Of a stretch of DNA of 64,000 bases, positions 15,001 through 27,000 are shown in pieces. The notes below the pieces were generated by a model. It did not search any database and was not told the origin of the DNA. It saw only the letters and a program-made list of their open reading frames with translations. The translations under genes were made by a program, and so were the position numbers. Source of the stretch: Siphonodentalium dalli (taxonomy: Eukaryota; Mollusca; Scaphopoda; Gadilida; Siphonodentaliidae); assembly GCA_032622095.1 (NCBI GenBank), contig CP136061.1:18972991-19036990 (forward strand), in the 5' to 3' direction. Each line of letters starts with the position of its first letter. Position 1 is the stretch's first letter.

Positions 15001-18000
15001 TGTGACCACTTGGCAAGCATGTCAACAGATAAAATGAGTATACGCATCGGCCGATATTCCCTTTTTCACAGTTTGGGCATCTCTCAATATATTAATTAAT
15101 TGTTCTGAGACAGTTCAAGCATTTGTCAAAACAAACATGCAATCATGCATCTACTTTATTTCAATATGTGTATGTAGACACATAATCACACAGCTGTTAA
15201 ATAACCGTTAAGTCACAAAGCATGCAAACGGAATGTGTCAATTTCATTTGTGGTTAAAACTGTAAGACGGATCCATTTTGTACTTTCGGTTTCAGACATG
15301 ACTGGTTGTAATCTGTGTAACTTTGGTTCATTTTTACTTATTTTAAATGAAGTTTCTGCTTCTTAAAATTTGTAAATAAATGGTGGAATGGGTCCATTTC
15401 TTTTGGGGGTTAAACCGTAAGGCGAGTCCATTTTATAGTTTATTCTGATTTTGTACTTTCGGTTTCACACAAATTTGGCCATATCCAATGGAATTCTGAG
15501 TATTTTAACTTAGTTTAAACAAAGTGTCTGCTTCTTTCTCTTTACTAAATGGTAGTGGTCTCTAAACACAGATGGAATTTGTGTCTTGAACCGAAAATTA
15601 GGTGGTCGCGGTCGTGTTTAACAGGTGATCGCCCATTGAAGGTGATATATAAAATGAATCAGTCGGTGAACAGGAAATGCTGTTGCAAATTGGAGGTGGT
15701 CCCTCTTGCAAAAATATCCTGGATGGCCATTTTCAAAATTTAACAGGTCTGGTGCCCCCAGATAGCCTATGATATATGATTATTTCATTTTCCAATTGTC
15801 GATTAATCTGCATTATTTATTTCAACGTCGGAAAATGCAGGGTATTATTGAATACCGTGTTTGTTTTACAGTTTAATCTACAGCCAAAGGGTTAACAACC
15901 TTTGATCGCATATCAATGAGATTGCGACAACATGAGTACTACTAACTTATGTTGCAAACAGCCGGCAGTTCATTTGATGATGCGACATGGTTACTCTTCA
16001 GGTCATTGTATATTCTACAAATTGGCAGCACTGCAGCTTTGAACTTATGGCGAAGTCATTGTATATTTACACTTAAAAGGCGGCACACGGCGGGGAATCA
16101 CGTGGTTTCCGAGGTTGGTGAGTCCCACGGATTCAATATGTGCGAATGCACAAAAACATGATAGTTTGACTGTTACCAGCACATGATAGTTTTTATTTAA
16201 ACAAGTTGACACCTTATTTGATTGGAAATACTTAGTGGTTTTCTATAACATTCTGACCAAAATTGCCAGTCGGAGGTGCGTGGTATACACCAGTCCATAC
16301 ACCTTGGAGAATCTGTCGACTGACAACTTTGGTCAGAATGTTAGAGCAAACAAATATGAATTTGGACATAAATGAGGTATCAGCTTGTTTGAAAAATAGT
16401 ATAGCATCTGCTCGCAGCTGTCAAAATAATATGGAATATGTCGATCTTAGTTTATTACCTTTTTTCCTCGCGTCAGGTCGTGTTTTAGATCGCCTCAGCC
16501 ATTTTGAATGCGTGATACTTATCAACTCGAAACCACATGATTCCCCACCGTCACCGTGTTGAATGAACTGAATGCACTCACCCTTGAATCTGATTGGACC
16601 AATGGGATTGACATTCTCTGGAAACCAAGGAACCCACTGGGAACCTATGGCATTTTAGTCAGCGATGTTCTCCGCAATGTCATTTGCGAGTATACTTTGT
16701 TTGCATAAGTATACTTAGATGTTAGTAACTAGTACAGGATACCGCGTATCATACGGTGAATGCTGAATGAAACTCGATATTATCGAATACTTAACTTGTT
16801 CTGAGTCCTGCAATTTGCGGGTGGGGGTACACCTTTGTGATTGCATTCCTACTTTTATATTGTTTGTATGTTTGGCTATTCATAACACTGAAATTAATTG
16901 CTACGTTCATTTTAATGAACTCACAAATATTATAACATCGCCAAGAACTGTGCTGGTATTGAATTCATTGTGTTCATTGGTCATTAACAGTGGTTTAGCA
17001 TGCACTTTATTAACATAAAAATTACATCAGCCGATGCCTAAAACAACCAGCGACAATGCATTTAACCAGCACCCAGCCAATAGGCCATATTATGGAATAC
17101 TTCCACTGATGTTATTGGGTATGATTAATCGATTATAGACGATTATTGATGACCGATTATCAATTATCAAAATCAATAATCGTGGCACCTCTACTTGTGA
17201 CTGGTGATTGGAAAGCAAAGAAAACTGGAGCCGTGCAAATAAAACTCTGATTTATATTGATTCACACCATTCTTCATTTTTTTTTTGGTCACCAAAAATG
17301 GGTCAGTTTTACGGACCTAGCTTCTACTGGGCTAGCAGAATTACTGTATTATTTTATATATAATTACCAAAGTCTGTGATGGCACAGCTTGCCAGAGAAT
17401 GTGTAATTGGATTGTAGGCCAGACTCTGGATTGCATCATTATGACTACAAAAAAGAATGAAATTAGCATTATTAAAGATGCATTGAGGGTTCAATCATGT
17501 AGTGACAATAAACGTAATTTATATTATATAACTCCATTTACGCAAGAAATTACTTCTTTAACCAAAAATGATTTGATGTAACCAAATTTATTACTGAAAT
17601 TTTTCCTCCTATACATGTCAATCATAAGATGATTTTGATAACTTTAAACAACAGCGTCAACAACCGAATTTTAATTCATTATCGGCCAAAGTGTTGGTAA
17701 AGTTTTAGGATGACCGAATACTGATAAAGATCCACTAAAATTTTCAGTGTTTTTGTTTGTTTTGTACCTAGCAGAAAATTGCTAATGTCCTTCTAAACCT
17801 ACCAATATTATCACAATAAATAAGTGAAAAAAGTAACTATTAACAGATAGATTCTTTACCATAAATGTTCCAATTTTATTTAAAATATTTAATTTCAATA
17901 TCCATTAAGAATTCAGACAAAATGGTATCCCTTCTACAGGCTCACAAATTTATTCAACACATTGGTGATTTTTTCTTGAAATAGTGTAGTGTGTCTGTCA

Positions 18001-21000
18001 TTTTCAGAATAATGTCCCCAGAGTGTGAATTTAGTAGCGCTATTCCACACAGTGGGCTAGCATCACCAAATTCACTCTCTGGAAACCTCAATCTGCAGAG
18101 GCCTCAACTGCTATGGGAGACCTGGGATCAGATTGAAGTTCTCCAGTTGAAGTTGATGATGTTCACCCATTAGACACCTCAATTATGCATTTTATCTTCT
18201 GCAAATTAGGGGATATATCTGAATCTGAATCTTGTACGGCACAGTATCCTTTCAGACGTATAAGTGCCGGGTAGAGGAGGTTAGGCTGTAGGTGTTGGAG
18301 CCTGCAGGACTGATGATGTTGAGTCCAGCGCTGTGATGTCGTCCTGGTCGAGCACATTCCACTCCCGGACGGTCCTCGGAAAGAATGAGTTGTTGTATTC
18401 CGGACAACCGAGGTCGAACAGTTCAAACGGATTTGAGTTGTTACACTCTCTCTGAGAGACTATGTTTTGTGAAGAATAGCCCTCGAATTTCCGTGCTTTT
18501 ATTTTTCGACCCACTTTTTTCTTTGGTGTTATGAAATCATGAGTTTTCATAGCCGGGACCGACCCCTCAACAATCTTACGGAATTGGTATAACCGCTGGT
18601 CCTTTCGTCTTTCTTGCATCTGCTGCATGCCGAGGTCGATTAACATGTTGGTGACTGTGCCGATCTCTCTTGATCTATAGTCGCCGGATATGAATCTTGC
18701 AGCTCGTCGTTGTACTTTCTCGATCTTGGTGATGTCTTTTTCTTCATAAGGGTCCCAGACGACGGCTGCATAATCCAGTTTGGATCGCACCATTGCCTCG
18801 TATGCTATCTTCTTGCTTTTCTGCGGTGCTCTTTTGAGGGATCGCCGTAGGAAGCCCAGTGTACTGTTCGCTTTCTTGACCATGCTTGTTATGTGTGATG
18901 TCCATTTCAGGTCGTTTGAGATTGTGATACCGAGGTAGGGGTTTTCTGTAACTGATTTAAGGATCTGGTCGTCAAGTGTATAGATGTAGCTGCTTTTTTA
19001 TTTAATTTGCATGGCGTAGCACTTCTTTGTGTTGAATCGCATACCCCAGGTCGTTGCCCATTTCTCCAGGGTTTTTAGGTCAGATTGTAGAGTGATATGG
19101 TCGGCAAATGATTTTATCGGTCGGTAGAGGCAGTCGTCAGCGAAGAGACGAACTTGCGAGGTGACACTGTTGGGCAGGTCGTTGATATGGCAGAGAAAAA
19201 GAAGCGGTCCAAGTACTGTTCCTTGTGGGACGCCTGAGTCTACTGAAACGTCTTCTGATGAGGATCCCTCAACTACTACTTTCATCTGGCGATGTGTGAG
19301 AAAGCTGGTGAGCCACGTGTGGATACTGCCAGTGATGCCATAGCTTGTGAGTTTGGAGGGTAGTTTTTTGTGTGGAACAGTATCAAAAGCTTTGGAGAAA
19401 TCAAGATTACTAAGTCCGTTTGTATTTTGGCATCAAAAGATTTATAGAGGTCGTGTGTTGTAGTAAGTAGTTGAGTTACGCAGGCATGTCCTTTGCGGAA
19501 TCCATGATTTAGTTCTGTAAGGATCTCATATTTCTCCAGGTGGTCTAGTAGGTGTCGACAAATGATGTGCTCCAAGATCTTACAGGAGACGGATGTCAGG
19601 GATACGGGTCGATAATTTTCGGCGAGGTGTATATCTCCCTTCTTATAGACAGGCGCGATAGAAACTGAACAGAAGATAAAAAGTAACTAAAAACAATTTG
19701 AGACTATATATACTTCCCAGAAAATGAGCCTAAGCAGAATGAAGTCCCCAGAGGGTGAAATTATTGATACTAGCAGGGTAGTGTCACTAAATGCACACTC
19801 CATGGGTACCTCATTCTGCAAATGTCCAGCACCAAATTTTGAAGCCTGACTATCGGTATATCTAAATCTTATACATAAAATTATTTGTTGAGATGTCACT
19901 CACGTATATTTGAGAATTCCTTCCAACTTGCTTGTCCAGATAATCACACTTTTGTCAGCTGATCCTGAGGCAAACCTCTTGCCATCTCGAGAATACGCTA
20001 CACAATGAACAGTGTCCTTGTGACCTTTGAGAGGTTGAATGGGTGTTCCATCATTAGCATCATAGACCATTACACGACTCCCAGCTGCAACTATCAGCTG
20101 GTTTCCATCTGGTCGGAAGCATATACTCCAAATACTGTGAAAAGAAAGAACAATATTATATAGTTTTGAGACAGCAGGCCTTAAAATCCATCCATTTTTG
20201 AGAGAATCAAAGCTGATTCACAAGTTTGAGGGTATCAAAATCAAATCCTGATTATGCCGCAATTTGGTTAAGAGAGGGGTATGGTGTATCACTCACTCCA
20301 TATTAGAGACAGTTTGAAGGGCATCCCCTTGGAAAGTTTTGAAAATTCAATGCACTGAGTCAGTTTCTCAACAGTACATGTAATAAATTAATTTCAAATC
20401 TTAAAAAAGTTTACCATCTCCCTATATCTTCAGTCAAATGAGTTGATGTGAATGTGACAGGAATGCAGAATTGCAATATTTATTGTACATGTATAGCTTT
20501 CAATTTTTAAAGATTTACTGTTGCCAATTGAGAAAAAAAAATACCCTGGCCTAATAGCGATGATATGGTGTCTTTATATAACAAAGCAGATACTAGTACA
20601 TGTATGTATGCGAGAATCAAACTTGATTCTCATGTTTCACTTTGCGAGAATTATTTGCGAGAATCAATTCTGAGTCTCGTATGAAGTTTAAGCCCTGGGC
20701 AGGAAATTATGGCATTGAAATTGGGATATATATACCAGTAGTAGATAGGCAACAAATTGCCAACAATTGTCTTGAAATTTGGATATAGGCAACAGCACTG
20801 TTTTTATTTTATCTTAAAATACCAAAAAATACTAATGCAAATGCTCCCTGTTGACAAATTGGATCACTACTTAAGCACCTTAGTCTCATGATACTCTCAT
20901 CAATAATTTTCAATTAAATTTTACTTGTTTCCAGTTCTCCATTTTAAACCCCCTTTTTTCAGTTATTTTTAGCATGTTACCTAGTTCGCCGCTTTACCCC

Positions 21001-24000
21001 CTTTTTTCGCTGTTATTTTTTAGCATGTTATCACCCCCAACTTACCAGTAACTTTTTAATAATTTTTCAATTTTTGGGATTTTATGAGCTTCTCACTTAT
21101 AGTTCTACATTTTTATTGATATCCATAATTAAGTTTTATGTTTCCAATTGTATTTTATGTTTAACATGTCAAGCATTTTAGAGCACTTCGGTGGAATTTA
21201 CGCTATACAAAACTGAGGCATTTAGATGGCTGTGATGCATCTGTTGTGTTGTATCTGTTAACCCTTTACCCAACAAACCGGCCAAAACCGGCCAAATAAA
21301 GCTTCAACAGCCTAAAATATCTTCGGTCTGTCTCAATAGAACCATACAAATATGGATATCATTGGAACCGGCTCATTGACCACATTGTGATGGTTACAGT
21401 TATGCCCTGTGCCAATGCATTCTCTTATATATGCGAGTCGACCATAGGTCGCCTCGCATATATAAGAGAATGCATTGGCCTAAAAAAAATCTTTTTTTAA
21501 CACTTTTTACCATTTTTCTTACATTCTTTAACAATTTTATAATTTTTAATGTGATAAGCCAATGCATTCTCTTATATATGCGAGGCGACCTATGGTCGAC
21601 TCGCATATATAAGAGAATGCATTGGCACAGGGCCGTTCTGTTTGGTAAAGGGTTAACACCTCCAACAGAGATGGATTCTATTTAGCCGTTATCATAAAAT
21701 TCATTTATAACAGATATCTATATTCATTTCTCAATAGTTTTCTTCACGCATGCCTGTGCATTGTCCAATTCACCTATGTGAAATAGCTGAAATTCTACAG
21801 CATCAGTTTCAGCATTAATATGGAATATAACATACATCATTTCATTTTCAGTAACTCCACTATCAGTTGATTTAAATTGTAAAATAATTAGCTCTGTGAA
21901 GTTTCTCCATCAAACCTTCTTTCAAGTGTTCTTAGAGCTGGGACGGTTATGCGGTTAACCGGTTAACCACCAACTATGGCCGTGACCGGTCACGGATTTG
22001 CCGTGGTCGGTTAACCGTAACATCACTATTATAGTGTATGATCACTGTGATGGTCAGCTATAACTGGCTATAAGAGGGTTAATCTGTCTCCGTCAATTAA
22101 AATGAATCCGAGATTGACGGAACAACATCAAACGCGGTGTGTCGGCTCTTTGAAGGCTAAATTTGGGTGTGAACTCATTACACAACTATTGTGTTTTCAA
22201 ATTGATCCCAAGAAAATATAAATTGAGCCCAATAATTTCCACGAGCAGTCCTGCTTTCTATGATATACTTTTAAAAGTTGCCACGTTCTCTGGTGTTAAT
22301 TCATTTACAATCTTTGTGGCTCAATTGCCGTTAATTAATCTTGGATTATTTCATTTTAACATGAGGCAATATATATATCAGAGCAGCTAATATTTATATT
22401 AAATCATTTTTGAACCATTACATTTAAAATAGTATCAGATAATGAGTTTTTCCATTCGAATATTAATCCACCTCGAATTTATAGTGTTATTGTTCTTGTT
22501 GCAGAACGTACATAATACGTTTCGTCGATTACCGCGAAATTCATAAATTTTTTCTTCTTCGAGGAAGATTCTGACGACGACCTGGAGTTCGATGGTTTCG
22601 ACGACGATGGACTTGTCGTCTTCTGAACTTTGTGCTATTTATGTGCGCTATTAACCGTTCCATACACATGTTTACAACGTATAAATTGTATTTTTTGTTT
22701 TACCTGTCGACATCTGTATCTTGTTATTATTATATGATTTTATCTTAATAAAACGCATCATTCTCTTTATATAACGCAACTACTCTTGGTATCAGTATAA
22801 AATACGATGGTAAACCAGCATCTCAAGGCTAACTGAGATTTTGCACGGGGGGATCCCCGTGAGTAAGCCCATGCAGTACCCACTTTTTGGACAAAAACGT
22901 GCACGTGCCCCCTGGGCTTACTGACGGGGTGTATACAGTAATTAATTAGATATGTGATTATGTGTGTCATGGGTGACAACTTCTTTGTATAATGGGCAGG
23001 AGCCGTTCTCAAACTTACCATGTCAGTGAGCATCACAATCATCGCCGTTCTGCATACTGGGCTTACCCACCCATAATAGTACCTATAATATGTGGTTAAC
23101 CGGTTAATCGCGGTTTTTTGCCGTTCATAACTGGTCACGAAAAACCCATAACCGTCCCAGCTCTAAGTGTTCTCCAACCAGACTGGAGAATTCAGCACAT
23201 TTCTTGTCATTTATGTACTGCGTTTAGTGATTCCCATGTCCGCTCCATGTCAACTCAACATTTGTGCGAAAGAGGAAAATTTTGCTAAGGGCAACTCCTC
23301 TTTTGCAAGCGACGCCGAGTGATATCCATGAATTTGGCAACCTTTTCGATTTCTACATTCTGGCTCTGAGCTATCGAACGTCCGATGGGAGTTGAAACAT
23401 TAGTGAGCATGTTTAGAAAGAGTATCTTTTTTGACTGAAGTCCCACTCAAACCGAGTATCAATGCTCATGAAAATTTTGCTGATGCTTAAATTTCTATTC
23501 AAATTCAATGCATAATAGGCATGAAATCTTTGTGCAGTATAGTTTCTGTGTCGTATGTTGACTCCCACCGGGGTCGTGTAACTCGTGTTCCCGTTTCCAA
23601 TTCTCAAAAGTCTGTATATTTACACCGCTTGTCACGCGTGAATTTGAACACACCAAAATGTCGGACTTTCTACATGTATATATATATACACTAATGTCAC
23701 GGAATCCCCGTTCTCCGTAAATAAACCAGGGGACATAATCGCAAACTATAAATACTAAATAGCATCACCTGGTGTTCGAGATAATTAAATTTCTGTCAGT
23801 GCGGGATATCGGTAAAATGGACATTGCCTTGCCTCGCGATTCGCACGCTTCTGATTAATAAATTTTAGCAATGTTCAATATCACATTTTGATTATTGCGA
23901 ATTACTTTTGAAACTTAATGAATCGCAACAGGGCATTTCTGTTTCAGAAATTGTGATGCGAAACAAGACAGATCCAGCCCTGCTACATAAACAATATCTC

Positions 24001-27000
24001 AATCATATTTAGTTGATTTAAGGCTTCGTTCAACTTCCATCTAATTAATGGGACTCACTTCTCTGAGGCCGACTTTATCAGATACCCCTGGGACCTGGCA
24101 GCGGCTATTTAATTGCCATCGGATGGCAAATAGCTATTCTACCGATATGCTCTATTTGCCATCCGATGGTATTTTAAAGAAAAAAAACATATCATATCAT
24201 CACAATACGCCCCTATAATGATAATTCCTACCCGCCTTCTTGGTAAATAGGCCCAGTTGACCCTCGGTTGACCACCTCGCTATATGTCCACATAATCACG
24301 ATTCCAACCCGCCTTACCGAAAACTGGGCCCAGTTGACCCTTGGTTGACCACCTCCAGATATCCTAGGGGGATGGTACATAAGAAATTGACCAATTTTGA
24401 AGGAAATTTTGTATAATTATAGTATTTAGTGGCACAAGCTGTTGCTATATGTCCACAAAATCACGATTCCAACCCGACTTACCGAAAACTGGGCCCAGTT
24501 GACCCTCGGTTGACCACCTCCAGATATCCTGGGGGGATGCCAAATTTTGAAGGAAATTTCGTATAATTAGAGTACCGTATTTAGTGGCACAAGCTGTCGC
24601 TACATTATTGTATATGTCCACATAATTACGATTCCAACCCGCCTTACCGAAAACTGGGCCCAGTTGAACTTCGGTTGACCACCACCAGATATCCTGGTGG
24701 GATGGTACGTATAAGAAATCGCCACCACCACCACCCCCCCCCCCCCAGGATATCTGGAGGTGGTCAACCGAGGGTCAACTGGGCCTATTTACCAAGAAGG
24801 CGGGTAGTAATTATCATTATAGGGGCGTATTGTGATGATATATGTTTTTTTTTCTTTAAAATACCATCGGATGGCAAATAGCGCATATCGCCATTATCGG
24901 TAGTATCGCTATCTATAGGACCCGTGTCTTATTTGCATGCAACCATAACCTATTCATATTCAGTTTCACCAGGACTGGCAGGAGACAAGACCTGATCAAT
25001 TAAAAGTGCAGGTCCAAGCAAGAGAAAGTCAGAATAGAGTCTATCTACATGTACATGTATCTATCTCTATACTCTCACACTCCCGGCTCTCGGGAATTAA
25101 GGAGGGATAGAGCAGGAAAAAGTCCAGGAATTTTTGCCGAACCCGTGACTTCTTTGCCAAGGTGGGATCTTTAATGTGCGCAGATTGTTACACACGGACA
25201 GTTAGTGTCGGCTCCTGATCTGATGGAGTGCCAAGCATAGTGTCATCCTTTCATCATGACATTATGAGAGGAGTGGAGACCTGTAGGCTGTACGAAATTC
25301 GCCCAGTATGTATTTTTTCAAATTTTGTCGGAGATTCTTTTGCATTTGGAATCGTTCTCAGAGCACTGATCATGGGGTACTGCGTTATGCAGTAGGTCCC
25401 GATATTTGCGTAGGTCTCCGTAGGTCACTCAATTCGCGTATGTCCCCACAGTAATGCAATATCTAGTAGGTCTACATGATTTATTGACTGATAAAATGGA
25501 TTGATACCACTAAATGATCATGTTAGATGTTACTTTGCATATTTTTTTTATAATTAATTTTCCCAAATATGATGGGTTTGTTTGCTAAGTGATTCTTAGA
25601 CTAGAGGATGAAGCCTAACTAAAATTACGTGATTTCTGATCGGGAAAATAAGAGGATTATCTTGCTGGCTTCGGGATAAGATATTAACTGGAGGATAACT
25701 GATTGTATTTTTGCATTGATTTGTGTGGCTTTTGGAGCAGAAAATAAGAGGATTATCAGATTTCTCGATTCATCACTATAGGTGAGTGGGCGTGGATGCC
25801 TTAGCTAGGAGAATTTGATAATTTTCATAGTTTATTGAATATCAAAACATGCAACAAAACGTTTATAACATAATATGTAAATGACAGCACAAAAAAATGA
25901 AGCACAAGCAATGGTATAAAAAAAATTGTAAGGTAAGTTATATTTATTTATTTTCTTGATATGGGATGTGATATTTTAGATTGCATGTAGATAGCATTAT
26001 GATTACTCGCCGATCTTTGGGATTTTTGGAATGGATGATGTTTTCGCTGTACAATTTCGTCGCAGTTAAAACAAGCCTACACGTACATGTATGTCCGTCC
26101 GTTGTCTGTTGCAGTCTATCGTGTGTCGGTCTGATTTGTCTTAAAAATTTCTCAAAATGTCGTCGCCGAACTTCAGTCGTTTCTGGTTCCATATATCAAT
26201 ACATTATTTCCACAATTACACCGATTGAAGATGGTTTACAACTTAAATTAAATTGATATCAATACTGATCGAGAATACTAATTAAGTATACTAAATAATT
26301 CACAATAATAAAATGGGAAAACGAATTAATATAGTATCCGCCATCCTACTCAATATCTCATTTAAATATACACCAATACCGATGGTAACTTTAAATAATT
26401 AATTTTTATTGGAGTTGTTGAGACAGTATATGACATGTTATTAAAATAAAAGTATTACAAATGGTGGTAGTAATATACCAATACAGAACGCTATAATTTG
26501 TTAATTAGAATTAAAATTAATGGAATTAATCACAAAATCAAATAAATAATTTCCGAATTTCTTCTGCACAAAACTCGACATTGCTATTTGACCAATCAGA
26601 ACGCAGAGATGACCATTAGAAAAATATATGTCCAATCAAAACACGATCACTTAATTAGCCGGATAATAATTTTCCGTTCAAATTGTATGGCGAATTTTTA
26701 ATCCACTCTGCGAAGTTTAATCAACAGTAGGCGCGTTTAATCAACAGGTGTTGATTACTTGTAAAATTTGAACAGATGGCTTTATTTATATAGTAAGATA
26801 GGCGATCGTGCATGGTAGTCACATTTGTATACAAATAAAATGGTAAGTATAACATTGAAAATTTGAAATTTAATTATTTATTTGTCACTCATCTATGATT
26901 CAATTCAAATCTTCAAAGAGGACAGATCCTTTTCGCAAAGAAAACACCCAGTCTCGCAAAAAATTTGAGTAATAGTCACCCATGTAGTTGGGCTGTCTAA

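Noticed and set aside
21400-21685. Frames beginning [16 protein letters not shown] on both strands
   Set aside because: These are translations of the family A hairpin. The same peptide appears in every copy and on both strands.
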